Numbered from the stretch's first letter, positions 17,755-26,867 are shown. The stretch: DNA of 64,000 bases from Bradyrhizobium erythrophlei (GCA_900129675.1 FSRD01000001.1:609501-673500); one strand, 5' to 3'. Program-made: numbers and translations. The notes: generated by a model not told the origin, from the sequence alone.

Positions 17755-18345
17755 TTACAGATAACGCTTCAAGTCGGTCGCGGCTTCCTCCGCCGTCCGT
17801 TTCAGGTTGAACGGCGAGACGAAGTGGCCGTCGCGATCCATCAAATAGATCAGCGCGGTATGGTCCATGGTGTAATCGCCATCCTTGAGCGGGACCTTTT
17901 TGGCATAGACCCGGTACTCCGAGAGCACCTTGGCCACCGCCTCGGGATCGCCGGTCAGGCCCTTCAGATGCGGATCGAAGCTCGAGAGGTAATCCTTCAT
18001 CGCGGCCCCGGTGTCGCGCTCGGGGTCCACCGAGACGAAATAGGCGTTCACCCGGTCGGCATCCTTGCCCATCGCCTTGAGCACTTCCGAGATCTCGAAC
18101 AGCGAGGTCGGACAGATGTCGGGGCAATGGGTGAAGCCGAAAAAGATCAGCGTCGGCTTACCCTTGAGGTTCCTGTCGGTCACGACCTGGCCGGCCTGGT
18201 CGGTCAGTTGGAACGGACCGCCGATCGCGGCGGGCGCCGTGACGGTGCGCAGGCCGCCCACCGCCCACAGCATCAGCACCAGCCCAACCACCAGGCTGCC
18301 GGCGAAGGCTGCAAAAATTACCAGCGGGCGGGTGGTCCGGTCCAT
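17755..18345 (-). CDS. SCO family protein (SenC/PrrC), copper delivery to cytochrome oxidase
   Basis: A 196-residue membrane-anchored thioredoxin-fold protein. One N-terminal membrane segment (VIFAAFAGSLVVGLVLMLW) precedes a periplasmic domain with the copper-binding pair in FTHCPDICPTSL and the distal His in DYTMDHTALIYL. It assists assembly of the Cu-A site of cytochrome c oxidase or acts as a thiol redox sensor. The start is the ATG at 18345 preceded by AAGGGAA; a TTG two codons earlier is less likely. Confidence 0.9.
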   Translation of the reverse strand: MDRTTRPLVIFAAFAGSLVVGLVLMLWAVGGLRTVTAPAAIGGPFQLTDQAGQVVTDRNLKGKPTLIFFGFTHCPDICPTSLFEISEVLKAMGKDADRVNAYFVSVDPERDTGAAMKDYLSSFDPHLKGLTGDPEAVAKVLSEYRVYAKKVPLKDGDYTMDHTALIYLMDRDGHFVSPFNLKRTAEEAATDLKRYL

Positions 18346-18367
18346 CGTCAATTTCCCTTTGTCCGGA

Positions 18368-18562
18368 TCAGAAGCAGGCCGAGATGCCGGCGGCGATCAT
18401 CTCAAAAAACACCGTGGTCCCGTAATGGAACCACAGCACGGCGGCACCGAGCAGGCCCACGGCGCCGAGGAGGGCGGCGCCCCAAACGATCGCCGAGGCC
18501 ACCCTGCCCTGAGGCCGGGTTGCCGCCATCATCCCGTGCTGGGTAGAAACCGGCTGAACCAT
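18368..18562 (-). CDS. Small membrane protein, 64 aa
   Basis: From MVQPVSTQHG the protein has a single hydrophobic segment (IVWGAALLGAVGLLGAAVLWF) followed by a short aromatic tail. It lies just upstream of the SCO gene on the same strand and could be part of its transcript. Small subunits or assembly factors of respiratory complexes have such a form, but no family is recognised. An upstream ATG would add 20 residues. Confidence 0.5.
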   Translation of the reverse strand: MVQPVSTQHGMMAATRPQGRVASAIVWGAALLGAVGLLGAAVLWFHYGTTVFFEMIAAGISACF

Positions 18563-18712
18563 AGGGTTCAGATAGAGCGAGTTCCGCAAGCGGGCAAGCG
18601 CCGTGTCGGCGCAACCGATCACGTCATGCGGAGCTAAATCGCTGATTTCGCACGAGGCCTTTTCAGCGCAAGGACTTTTCCGCGCGAGGACCCTATCAGC
18701 GCGAAGACTCTA

Positions 18713-19186
18713 TCAGCGGGAAGACTGGGGCCTGTTCGCGGACGCTTGGGCGTCGAGGTAACAGGGCTTGTAGAGCTGCTGCAACTGCTTGCCGCGCAGG
18801 AAGATCATGCGCGGGGTCAGGCCGCCGCGCTGGGCGATCCAGTGCCGCACCGCCGACGGATACATCGAATACAGCATCTGGGTCGCTTCCGCGTTGGTGA
18901 CCGCGCGGCCATTGGCGCCGAAATCCCAGGCGGCATGGAAGCCGAGATTGGCGTGCGAGGTGACGCAGATCTTGTCATGGGGAACCGCGCCGAGGACGAT
19001 GGTGCAGGCCGAGGCGCACAGGCCGTCGATGATGACCGCCTCGCCGGAAGAGCGCAGGCCCTGATATTTGTCGACGTAGGTGCCGATCCGGCCGCCGCGA
19101 TCGTCCGCAATCCGGACCACCGCGTGACTTGCCCCCACCCCCGCCAGCAACAAGACCGCCGCCAGCACCCCCGTCATCAACTTCAT
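18713..19186 (-). CDS. Exported hypothetical protein with ClpP/SDH-like serine motif
   Basis: A 157-residue protein with a clear signal peptide (MKLMTGVLAAVLLLAGVGASHA). The mature part has VIIDGLCASACTIVLGAVP, which resembles the SCASACA nucleophile elbow of COG3904-type periplasmic ClpP-like proteins, followed by LGFHAAWDFG. The pattern of strand, GxCxSAC, and later H fits that family. Function is unknown. Confidence 0.7.
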   Translation of the reverse strand: MKLMTGVLAAVLLLAGVGASHAVVRIADDRGGRIGTYVDKYQGLRSSGEAVIIDGLCASACTIVLGAVPHDKICVTSHANLGFHAAWDFGANGRAVTNAEATQMLYSMYPSAVRHWIAQRGGLTPRMIFLRGKQLQQLYKPCYLDAQASANRPQSSR

Positions 19187-19471
19187 AGCCAGCCCCAGTC
19201 CAAACCTGTCGAACCCGAATCTGATCGTCCCAGTGATGCAAGACTGCGCCAGCGTGTTGCGAGACGCGATTTTTGTCTAGGTGGAGGAGGCCGCTCAAAA
19301 CAAATTCAAATTAAGTGTTGCGCCCGCGCTGCAGTTTGCGGTCGAAAGGTCCCAAACTGGAACAAGTTAACGATTCCTTTCGATGCGCACCCGCCACAGG
19401 CAAGCGCCGTTTGGCGTTGACCGTGCGCGCCGACACGGTCTTGAATCAGAACGGGCTGGGGGAGGAACGCG

Positions 19472-21127
19472 ATGGCTGATGATGCAGACGTAATCGTGGT
19501 CGGCGGCGGGCTGGCCGGACTGGTTGCGGCCACCGAGATCGCCGACGCCGGCAAACGTGTCATCGTGGTCGACCAGGAAGGCGAACAGAGCCTCGGCGGC
19601 CAGGCGTTCTGGTCGTTCGGTGGATTGTTCCTGGTGGATTCGCCGGAGCAGCGCCGGCTCGGCATCAAGGACAGTTTTGACCTCGCGCTGCAGGACTGGA
19701 TGGGCACCGCCGGTTTCGATCGCGACGACGATCATTGGCCAAAGCGCTGGGCGGAAGCCTATGTTGCATTCGCCACGAACGAAAAACGCGACTGGCTGCG
19801 CGCGATGGGCCATCGCATCTTTCCCGTGGTCGGCTGGGCCGAACGCGGCGGGTATGATGCGATGGGCCACGGCAATTCGGTGCCGCGATTTCATGTCACC
19901 TGGGGCACGGGACCCGGGATCGTCGAGCCATTCGAACGCCGCGCGCGCGAAGCGCAGAAGAGCGGCCGGCTGACCTTCAAATTCCGCCACCGCGTCGATG
20001 CACTATCGATCTCGGGCGGTGGCGTCGATGGCGTCAGCGGCGCAATCCTCGAACCGACAAGTGTCGAGCGCGGCCAGAGCAGCTCGCGCAAAATCGTCGG
20101 CGACTTTACGCTGCGCGCGCCAGCCGTGATCGTCGCCTCCGGCGGGATCGGCGGCAATCACGACCTGGTCCGGCAGAACTGGCCGAAGCGGCTCGGCGAG
20201 CCGCCGAAGCACATGATCTCCGGCGTGCCCGAACATGTCGATGGCCGCATGATCGGGATTACCGAGGCCGCCGGGGCGCGGCTGATCAACCGCGACCGGA
20301 TGTGGCATTACGTCGAGGGCATCCAAAACTGGTCGCCGATCTGGCCGCGCCACGGCATCCGCATTTTGCCCGGACCCTCCTCGATGTGGTTCGACGCCAC
20401 GGGCAAGCGGCTGCCGGCGCCGCTGTTTCCCGGCTCCGACACGCTGGGCCAGTTGCACTATATCATGTCGACCGGCTACGATTATTCCTGGTTCGTGCTG
20501 ACGCAGAGCATCATCAAGAAGGAATTTGCGCTCTCCGGCTCCGAGCAAAACCCTGATCTCACCGGCAAAAGCTGGCGCAGGACGATCAAGCGCGCCACCA
20601 ACAAGGGCGCGCCGGCGCCGGTGGAAGCGTTCAAGCAGCACGGCGCCGATTTCATCGTGCGCGACAATCTCGAAGATCTCGTGAGCGCGATGAACGCGCT
20701 CTCGGGCGACAATCTGCTCAAGCCCGATCACATCAAGGCGCAGATCGAGGCGCGCGACCGCGAGATGGCGAACCCTTACGTCAAGGATGCGCAGGTGATG
20801 AACATCCACAACGCGCGCCGCTATATCGGCGACAGGCTGATCCGCACCGCAAAGCCGCACCGGATTCTCGATCCCGAACACGGACCGCTGATCGCAGTGA
20901 AGCTGAACATCCTGACCCGCAAGACGCTGGGCGGTTTCGAGACCGATCTCGACTCGCGCGTGTTCGGCAATGACGACCAGATCATCAAGGGATTATACGC
21001 CGCCGGCGAAGCCGCCGGTTTCGGCGGCGGCGGCGTGCACGGCTATCGCTCGCTGGAAGGGACGTTTTTGGGCGGGTGTCTGTTCTCGGGGCGGAATGCG
21101 GGAAGGGCGGCGGCGAAGGCGGTCTGA
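19472..21127 (+). CDS. FAD-dependent dehydrogenase (KstD/fumarate-reductase-like flavoprotein)
   Basis: A 551-residue flavoprotein. The dinucleotide-binding motif GGGLAGLVAATEIADAG starts at residue 11, followed by the acidic strand end VIVVDQEG. The C-terminal FAD site is GLYAAGEAAGFGGGGVHGYR. This matches the FAD-binding dehydrogenase group that includes 3-ketosteroid delta1-dehydrogenases and fumarate reductase flavoproteins. The start ATG follows GGGAGGAAC. The substrate is unknown; no steroid genes are nearby. Confidence 0.82.
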   Translation: MADDADVIVVGGGLAGLVAATEIADAGKRVIVVDQEGEQSLGGQAFWSFGGLFLVDSPEQRRLGIKDSFDLALQDWMGTAGFDRDDDHWPKRWAEAYVAFATNEKRDWLRAMGHRIFPVVGWAERGGYDAMGHGNSVPRFHVTWGTGPGIVEPFERRAREAQKSGRLTFKFRHRVDALSISGGGVDGVSGAILEPTSVERGQSSSRKIVGDFTLRAPAVIVASGGIGGNHDLVRQNWPKRLGEPPKHMISGVPEHVDGRMIGITEAAGARLINRDRMWHYVEGIQNWSPIWPRHGIRILPGPSSMWFDATGKRLPAPLFPGSDTLGQLHYIMSTGYDYSWFVLTQSIIKKEFALSGSEQNPDLTGKSWRRTIKRATNKGAPAPVEAFKQHGADFIVRDNLEDLVSAMNALSGDNLLKPDHIKAQIEARDREMANPYVKDAQVMNIHNARRYIGDRLIRTAKPHRILDPEHGPLIAVKLNILTRKTLGGFETDLDSRVFGNDDQIIKGLYAAGEAAGFGGGGVHGYRSLEGTFLGGCLFSGRNAGRAAAKAV

Positions 21128-21144
21128 ACCGGAACGAACTATCG

Positions 21145-21268
21145 TCATGGCCGGGCGCAGCCGTCTGAAGGACGGCGTCGCATCCGCTCGCCTATGCCCG
21201 GCCATCCACGTCTTTCTCGTTGAGATGAAGCGAAGGCGTGGATGCCCGGCACAAGGCCGGGCATGACG
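21145..21268. repeat. Extragenic palindromic repeat
   Basis: Arms TCGTCATGGCCGGGCGCAGC and GCACAAGGCCGGGCATGACG mirror each other across ACGGCGTCGCATCC. It sits between converging genes, as other copies do. Confidence 0.65.
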
Positions 21269-21271
21269 AGC

Positions 21272-22336
21272 CTACGCCGCCTTTGCCGCATTCCTCTCCG
21301 CCTCGATCCGCCGCGCCAGCACCCAGCGGAAATAGGTCAGCGCAGCATCAGCGCCGATGGCGAGCAGCTGGTAGTTCGGATCGGCGTCGAACACCTTCTG
21401 TTGCGCCTCGATGATCGCCTTGTCCTCGTTGAACGCCTCTTCGAGGCTGTTGCGCAGCGACAGCGATATGATGGGATTGTCGATCTCGAAGTCGTGCAGA
21501 TAATTCCAGAAGAAATGCGTCGAGCTGCGCGTCTCCGGCGTCATGAACTGGGCGTTGCGGTACTGCCGCGTGCCCGGCACCTGAACGCCCTTCTCCGCGC
21601 CCTGCCCTGCCGGCGCGAACATCGTATCGAGCAGGAAGATGCCGGGAACGATCATGCGGCCGATATTGCGGCGGTCGATCTTGTCGGCGCGGTTCGAGAT
21701 CACCTTCTGATGATAGGGCGGCGGTTCGGCGCCCATGTGCCAGCGCTCGACGCGAAAACCGTCGTCCAGTTTTTCGATCGCAACCGGCTTGGTTTTGTAG
21801 GCGTATTCCTCGGAGCCGCCGAGCGTATGGGTATGCACGAAGGCGAGATGCGCAAAATCGCTTAAGTTGTCGACGATCAACAGCCAGTTGGCCTTGTAGT
21901 GCATATAGCCGGGCAGCCCGCGCCATTTGGCATCCGCAAGCGGCGGATAATCCACGATCAAATTGGGATCGGCCTTTTCGGCTTCGCCCATCCAGATCCA
22001 GATCAGATTGTAGCGCTCGACCACCGGATAGCTGCGCACGCCGAGCTTTGGCGGGATCATGTCCTGGCCGGGGATCTGGATGCACTTGCCGCCCGGCTCG
22101 AACTTCATGCCGTGGTACATGCAGCGGATGTCGTCGCCTTCGATCCGGCCCATCGACAGCGGCGCGGCGCGATGGCAGCAGCGGTCGTCGAGCGCCACGA
22201 CCTTGCCGCTGGCGCCGCGATAGATCACGACCGGGCGCTCCAGAATCGTGCGGGCCAGCTTCGTGCCGTCGATCAATTCGTGATTCCAGGCTGCGACGTA
22301 CCAGGAATTGCGAAGAAAGATTCCGTCATCGGTCAT
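21272..22336 (-). CDS. Rieske aromatic ring-hydroxylating oxygenase (VanA-like)
   Basis: A 354-residue oxygenase alpha subunit. The Rieske 2Fe-2S site is DDRCCHRAAPLS with the second pair in CMYHGMKF, spaced normally. The catalytic mononuclear iron site is DNLSDFAHLAFVHTHTLGG. Overall build fits vanillate O-demethylase and related one-component oxygenase subunits, which demethylate or hydroxylate aromatics with electrons from a separate reductase. Start MTDDGIF is preceded by GGGAGGGG. No reductase gene is adjacent. The LysR gene starts 126 bp away on the other strand, so it is the probable regulator. Confidence 0.87.
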   Translation of the reverse strand: MTDDGIFLRNSWYVAAWNHELIDGTKLARTILERPVVIYRGASGKVVALDDRCCHRAAPLSMGRIEGDDIRCMYHGMKFEPGGKCIQIPGQDMIPPKLGVRSYPVVERYNLIWIWMGEAEKADPNLIVDYPPLADAKWRGLPGYMHYKANWLLIVDNLSDFAHLAFVHTHTLGGSEEYAYKTKPVAIEKLDDGFRVERWHMGAEPPPYHQKVISNRADKIDRRNIGRMIVPGIFLLDTMFAPAGQGAEKGVQVPGTRQYRNAQFMTPETRSSTHFFWNYLHDFEIDNPIISLSLRNSLEEAFNEDKAIIEAQQKVFDADPNYQLLAIGADAALTYFRWVLARRIEAERNAAKAA

Positions 22337-22462
22337 GACACCCCTCCCTGTTTTTTGGAAATGCGCTTCTATTGCCTTCTCTTCCTCTTCTATGTCATCG
22401 GGGATGGCGCCGGAATCCGGATTTCCTGGACACACTGTACCGGCACATGGACAATCGCGGGC

Positions 22463-23371
22463 ATGGATTGGCGGGATTGGGAGCTGTTTTGCGAGGTCGT
22501 GCAGCATGGCGGCTTTAGCGCCGCCGCACGCGTGCTCGGGCATCCCAAGTCGAGTCTGAGTGCTGCAGTGCAGCGGCTGGAAAGCAATCTCGGGCTCCGG
22601 CTGATCGAACGCACCACCCGTCATTTGCGCCTGACCGACGCGGGCCAGACGATCTATCAGCGGGTGCGGCCGCTATTCACAGCGCTGCACGATACCCATG
22701 GCGAGGCGCTGGCGATGAGCAGCGCCATCGCCGGCACGCTGCGCATCAAGGCGCCTTACGAGTTCGGCGCGCACCATGCAGGCCCGGTCGCCTGCGAATT
22801 GATGGGCCGTTACCCGGATCTGGTGATCCGGATCGATGTCGAGCACGAATTCGTCAGCCCGGTCGCCGAGAATTACGACATCGTGTTCGCGATGCTCGAG
22901 GCCCCGCTGCCCTCGACGGGTATTGTGATCCGACGGGTTTCTTCGCTGGAGCGCGGGCTGTTCGCCGCCCCGGCGCTGCTGGAAAGGCTTGGTGAACCCC
23001 GCACCCTGGAAGACCTCGCGAGGTTTCCGTTGCTCATCGGTCCGAGCGACACGCCCTGGGCACTCACGACGCCGGCGGGCGCGAGCCAACAGCTTGCGGT
23101 TTCGAGTGCGCGGCTGGTCAGTTCGAATGCCGACATAAGGCTGCAGGCGGCGCTGGCCGGGCACGGGGTGTTGCGGGTGACCGCGAGCTATACGAAGGCG
23201 GCGGTTGCAGCGGGGTTGCTGCGGCGGCTGCTGCCGGATCACGTTTGCGAGCCGCTCAACGTGCATGCGCTGCTGCCGGCGCGGCAGTTCGTTCCGGCCA
23301 AAGTGCGATGTTTCCTCGATGCGCTGGAGGCCCAAGAACGGGGCGGCGCGGCGGCGCAGATCGAAGCGTAG
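22463..23371 (+). CDS. LysR family transcriptional regulator
   Basis: A 302-residue LysR protein. The winged HTH at residues 1-60 reads WELFCEVVQHGGFSAAARVL then SLSAAVQRLESNLGLRLIERT. The effector domain follows with typical PBP-like sequence. The ATG at 22463 is the start that gives a normal LysR N-terminus. It is divergent from the Rieske oxygenase gene, the classical arrangement for a LysR activator and its target; binding would be in the 22337-22462 interval, where AT-rich sequence lies around 22370. Confidence 0.88.
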   Translation: MDWRDWELFCEVVQHGGFSAAARVLGHPKSSLSAAVQRLESNLGLRLIERTTRHLRLTDAGQTIYQRVRPLFTALHDTHGEALAMSSAIAGTLRIKAPYEFGAHHAGPVACELMGRYPDLVIRIDVEHEFVSPVAENYDIVFAMLEAPLPSTGIVIRRVSSLERGLFAAPALLERLGEPRTLEDLARFPLLIGPSDTPWALTTPAGASQQLAVSSARLVSSNADIRLQAALAGHGVLRVTASYTKAAVAAGLLRRLLPDHVCEPLNVHALLPARQFVPAKVRCFLDALEAQERGGAAAQIEA

Positions 23372-23442
23372 CCACGGCGCACGGTTGATCCGGTTCAGGC
23401 GTCGTGATGCAATGAAACTATCGGCTGACGGAGCCCGCTTGA

Positions 23443-24366
23443 ATGGAAATGCATCAGATCCGCTGCTTCCTGGCGGTCCTCGCGATCGCGCTCGGCGCCA
23501 GCGCTGCTTCTGCCGAGACGCTCGTGATCGGCGGTGTGACGCGGACGTTCATCACCCAATTCCCCGACACCAGGCCCGCGCCGCTGGTGATCGTGCTCCA
23601 TGGCAATACCCAGACCGGCGCCGACGTCATGACCCGAACCTCATGGCCGGAGGTCGCCAAACGCGAGCGTTTCGGCGTGATCTTTCCCGACGGCCTCAAT
23701 CGCGCCTGGGCCGATCCGCGGCCCGACGGCAAGCGCGCCGGCCGCGTAGCACCGAAAGGCACCGACGACACAGCCTTCATCGTCGCCCTGATCGGGAAAT
23801 ATGTCGCCGACGGCACCGCGGACCCGAAGCGGATTTACGTCACCGGCCTCTCCAATGGCGGCGCGATGACCATGACGCTCGCTTGCGCGCGCGCCGATCT
23901 GTTCGCGGCGGCCGCCAGCGTCATCATGAATCTCACCGACGAATCGGCCAGCGCCTGCCGCCCGTCGCGCCCGGTGCCGATGCTGATCATGAACGGCGCG
24001 ATCGATCCCCTGATCCCCTATCAAGGCGGCAAGGGCGTCAGCCGCTACGCGGTGGAAGGATTTTGGTCGGCCGAAAAGACGCTGGCGTTCTGGCGCCGCG
24101 TCAATGGCTGCGACGCGCAGGATGCCACCGCGACCGATCTCGACGACCGCGATCGTTCGGACCAGAGCACGGTGACGCTGATCTCGTCGAACTGCCCGCC
24201 AGGACGCGATGCCGTGCTCTATCGCGTCAACGGCGGCGGCCACCGCATGCCCAGCCATTTGCCGGATGCGCGCTTTCCGCGCATCGCGACCGCGTTCTTC
24301 GGGCCGCAAAACCACGACATCGACGGCGCCGAGACGATCTGGGCGTTTTTCAAAAAATTTCCGTAA
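23443..24366 (+). CDS. Exported esterase/PHB-depolymerase-like alpha/beta hydrolase (LpqC family)
   Basis: A 307-residue protein with a signal peptide (FLAVLAIALGASAASA). The hydrolase core shows the oxyanion stretch IVLHGNTQTG, the nucleophile elbow GLSNGGAMT, the acid in NGAIDPLIPY and the His in GGGHRMPSH. This is the family of feruloyl/acetyl-xylan esterases and extracellular PHB depolymerases. The substrate is uncertain. The gene is alone, 71 bp after the LysR gene. Confidence 0.83.
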   Translation: MEMHQIRCFLAVLAIALGASAASAETLVIGGVTRTFITQFPDTRPAPLVIVLHGNTQTGADVMTRTSWPEVAKRERFGVIFPDGLNRAWADPRPDGKRAGRVAPKGTDDTAFIVALIGKYVADGTADPKRIYVTGLSNGGAMTMTLACARADLFAAAASVIMNLTDESASACRPSRPVPMLIMNGAIDPLIPYQGGKGVSRYAVEGFWSAEKTLAFWRRVNGCDAQDATATDLDDRDRSDQSTVTLISSNCPPGRDAVLYRVNGGGHRMPSHLPDARFPRIATAFFGPQNHDIDGAETIWAFFKKFP

Positions 24367-24475
24367 TGCATGGGTGATCCCGGCAGGCGTCATGGCGAAC
24401 GCTGTGGCCGATGGCGCGCCAACGCGCTAGATCGTGATCCGATCAAATCGGATCATGATCTCTTGTTTGTTCGCG

Positions 24476-24523
24476 CGTGATCTTTTCGGAAAACCGGTTT
24501 CCACTTTTCCGGATCATGCGCTA
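24476..24523. repeat. GATCATG-type palindromic repeat
   Basis: The sequence GCGTGATCTTTTCGGAAAAC and its partner CACTTTTCCGGATCATGCGC form a hairpin. A near-identical element lies at 28311-28360 inside the tmRNA locus. This is a known small mobile-looking repeat of Bradyrhizobium. Confidence 0.7.
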
Positions 24524-24554
24524 AGCAGTCGGCGCAACCAATCAGGAGAGCAGT

Positions 24555-24905
24555 ATGACCATCCAGCGTTTCGAAACCGGCCCGCGCATGAGCCAGGTCG
24601 TCGTCCACGGCAACACCGTCTATCTCGCGGGGGTCGTGGCCCACAAGGCGGCCGGCGAAAGCGTGACCAAGCAGACGCAGGAGGTGCTCTCGATCATCGA
24701 CAGCCATCTCGCCAAGGCCGGCAGCGACAAATCGAAGCTGCTGACGGCCACGATCTACATCACCGACATGAAGAACTTCGCCGAGATGAACGCGGTCTGG
24801 GACGGCTGGGTATCGGCCGGAAATACGCCCGCGCGCGCCACCGTCGAGGCCAAACTGGCCGCGCCGCAATATGGCGTTGAAATCATGGTGGTCGCGGCGA
24901 AGTGA
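24555..24905 (+). CDS. RidA family protein (enamine/imine deaminase)
   Basis: A 116-residue YjgF/YER057c/UK114 protein. Conserved features are the N-terminal FETGPRMSQVVVHGNTVYLAG, the catalytic-region Arg in TPARATVEAKLAAPQYGVEI and the terminal EIMVVAAK. RidA proteins hydrolyse reactive 2-aminoacrylate-type imines formed by PLP enzymes. The ATG follows AGGAGAGCAGT. Monocistronic. Confidence 0.88.
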   Translation: MTIQRFETGPRMSQVVVHGNTVYLAGVVAHKAAGESVTKQTQEVLSIIDSHLAKAGSDKSKLLTATIYITDMKNFAEMNAVWDGWVSAGNTPARATVEAKLAAPQYGVEIMVVAAK

Positions 24906-25010
24906 CGCAACCGGCCGCACCGGGTTAGGTCCAGTATCAACAACAGGGGCCCAGGCGCGCCGGCGTCTGGGCCGTTTACCGCGATAGTCGCAATATTTTG
25001 GAATTTTCCC

Positions 25011-25040
25011 GGGAACCTGTCCGGTCCGGCCGCATCTAAT
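25011..25040 (+). promoter_or_regulatory. Candidate ECF sigma promoter of the sigma factor gene
   Basis: GGGAACCT (25011-25018) and CATCTAAT (25033-25040) are separated by 14 bases, 38 bp upstream of the sigma gene. The same pair with the same spacing precedes the DUF4142 gene at 25834-25863. GGAAC is a typical -35 element for ECF factors, so self-activation is likely. Confidence 0.6.
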
Positions 25041-25077
25041 GCCTCGATAACGATTTACTGGATCGAGCCAAACCATC

Positions 25078-25761
25078 ATGCGCCAGACCCAGGCCCCACG
25101 CGTAGTTCCGAGCGGCCCCATCGACGCCGAACTGGTCCGGCGCGCGCTATCGCGTGACGAGGCCGCGGTTCGCGCGATCATGCAGACCAACAACCGCAGG
25201 CTTTTCCGGCTCGCCCGCGGCATCCTGCGCAACGACAGCGAAGCCGAGGACGTGGTCCAGGAAACCTATGTCCGGGCATTCACGCATCTGGACCAATTCC
25301 GCGCCGACTCCAGCCTTTCCACCTGGCTTTCCCGCATCGCCATGAACGAGGCGCTCGGGCGGCTGCGCCGGCAACGGCCGGCCGTGGAGTGGAGTTCGCT
25401 GCCGCAAGGAGCGCTCGAAGCGCAAATCATCCAGTTCCCCTTGTCGGCCGCCGCCGATCCGGAAAAATCCATGGCCCAGCGTGAAATCCAGCATGTCGTC
25501 GAACACGCGATCGACGAACTGCCCGAGGCGTTTCGTCTCGTCTTCATCACCCGCGTGATCGAGGGCATGAATGTCGAGGAAACCGCCGAGGTCCTCGGGC
25601 TAAAGCCGGAAACCGTGAAGACGCGGCTGCATCGCGCCCGCACCATGCTGCGCAACAATGTCGAGAAGAAAATCGGCCCCGTGGTGATGGAGGCGTTTCC
25701 GTTTGCCGGCAGGCGCTGCGAGCGGCTGACCGACGCGGTGCTGAAGCGGCTGGGCTTCTGA
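25078..25761 (+). CDS. ECF-type RNA polymerase sigma factor
   Basis: A 227-residue sigma-70 family protein. Region 2 reads AVRAIMQTNNRRLFRLARGIL, then NDSEAEDVVQETYVRAFTHL; region 4 is ELPEAFRLVFITRVIEGMNVEETAEVLGLKPETVKTRLHRAR. There is no region 1.1 or 3, as expected for ECF factors. No anti-sigma gene is adjacent, but a shared promoter motif links it with the exported DUF4142 protein downstream. The C-terminal tail (GRRCERLTDAVLKRL) has a Cys that could be regulatory; that is speculation. Confidence 0.9.
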   Translation: MRQTQAPRVVPSGPIDAELVRRALSRDEAAVRAIMQTNNRRLFRLARGILRNDSEAEDVVQETYVRAFTHLDQFRADSSLSTWLSRIAMNEALGRLRRQRPAVEWSSLPQGALEAQIIQFPLSAAADPEKSMAQREIQHVVEHAIDELPEAFRLVFITRVIEGMNVEETAEVLGLKPETVKTRLHRARTMLRNNVEKKIGPVVMEAFPFAGRRCERLTDAVLKRLGF

Positions 25762-25833
25762 TTCTGGTCTGACGCGTTTTCTTCACGCGAACCGGTACCC
25801 CCTTCGCTCGAAAACGCTTTGCATAATTTTTCC

Positions 25834-25863
25834 GGGAACCTCTGCGCGCGAGCGCCATCCAAC
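25834..25863 (+). promoter_or_regulatory. Candidate ECF sigma promoter of the DUF4142-cupredoxin operon
   Basis: GGGAACCT (25834-25841) and CATCCAAC (25856-25863) match the element upstream of the sigma gene in sequence and spacing, including the preceding TTTTC-C context. It lies 58 bp before the DUF4142 start. Confidence 0.6.
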
Positions 25864-25920
25864 TCCTGTGCAACCAACCACGCGCCGGCCGTTTCCGGCT
25901 GGCCACAGGAGTGTGAAATC

Positions 25921-26442
25921 ATGTTCGTTCGTTTGAGCGCGGCTATCGCCGCATTGAGCTTTTTGGCCAGCGCTGCCCTGGCCGAGGGCGCCAAGCCCAC
26001 CGATCCGCAGATCGCACATATCGCCTACACCGCAGGCGTCATCGATATCGCCGCCGCCAAGCAGGCGATCTCGAAAGCCGGCAACAAGAACGTCAAGGCG
26101 TTCGCCGAAGACATGGTGCGCGACCATGAGGCCGTGAACAAGCAGGCGCTGGACCTCGTCAAGAAGCTGAAGGTCACGCCGGAGGACAACGACACCAGCA
26201 AGGCGCTGTCGAAGCAGGCCGCCGACAAGCTTGCCGAGCTCGGCAAGTTGAAGGGCGCCGACTACGACAAGGCCTATGTCGCCAACGAAGTCGCCTACCA
26301 CAAGGCGGTCAACACCGCGCTGGAGACGCAGTTGATTCCGTCCGCCAGCAATCCCGAGCTGAAGAGCCTGCTGCGGACCGGCCTGAAGATCTTTCAGGGC
26401 CACGAGCAACATGCCGAACACGTCGCCGCCGAACTGAAATAA
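25921..26442 (+). CDS. Exported DUF4142 protein (ferritin-like helical)
   Basis: A 173-residue protein with a signal peptide (FVRLSAAIAALSFLASAALA). The mature part is all-helical; it carries the family's helices with DPQIAHIAYTAGVIDIAAAK, FAEDMVRDHEAVNKQA and VAYHKAVN, rich in His and Glu in a ferritin-like spacing. DUF4142 proteins are periplasmic and appear in stress regulons; the function is not established. Ten bases separate it from the cupredoxin gene, so they form an operon. Confidence 0.88.
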   Translation: MFVRLSAAIAALSFLASAALAEGAKPTDPQIAHIAYTAGVIDIAAAKQAISKAGNKNVKAFAEDMVRDHEAVNKQALDLVKKLKVTPEDNDTSKALSKQAADKLAELGKLKGADYDKAYVANEVAYHKAVNTALETQLIPSASNPELKSLLRTGLKIFQGHEQHAEHVAAELK

Positions 26443-26452
26443 GGAGCCCGCC

Positions 26453-26773
26453 ATGTTGTCGAGACGGCATCTCTCCGTCGTGACGCTGCTTGCGTTTGCA
26501 GCGACGGCCGTCCCGGCACATGCGGCGACGCTGCAGATCGTGATGGAAAATCTCGTGGTCTCGCCGGCCGAGGCTTCGGCCAAGGTCGGCGACACCATCG
26601 AATGGATCAACAAGGATGTCTTCGCCCACACCGCAACCGCGCGAAACGGCGATTTTGACGTAACGATACCGCCGAACAAGACAGTGACGTCGATTTTGAG
26701 GAAAGCCGGCACGGTCGAATATTATTGCCGCTTCCATCCCAACATGAAGGCGGCGCTCAATATCGCGCCGTAG
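26453..26773 (+). CDS. Periplasmic cupredoxin (plastocyanin/amicyanin-like)
   Basis: A 106-residue blue-copper protein. After a signal peptide ending near AHA, the fold contains GDTIEWINKDVFAHTATA, giving the first His ligand, and VEYYCRFHPNMKAAL, giving Cys, His and Met. All four type 1 copper ligands are present. It probably transfers electrons or binds copper in the periplasm. It shares an operon and the presumed ECF promoter with the DUF4142 gene. Confidence 0.9.
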   Translation: MLSRRHLSVVTLLAFAATAVPAHAATLQIVMENLVVSPAEASAKVGDTIEWINKDVFAHTATARNGDFDVTIPPNKTVTSILRKAGTVEYYCRFHPNMKAALNIAP

Positions 26774-26867
26774 TGTGTGCCATAACCTCCGAGGTAATCG
26801 ATTAGCGCGCGCGAACCTTCGATAGTTGGGTCAGCCGATTGATCCGGCTCAAACGAAGGAGAGCACC

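Noticed and set aside
20003..20881. Minus-strand frame of 292 codons
   Set aside because: Shadow of the FAD dehydrogenase gene; no motif, no ribosome site.
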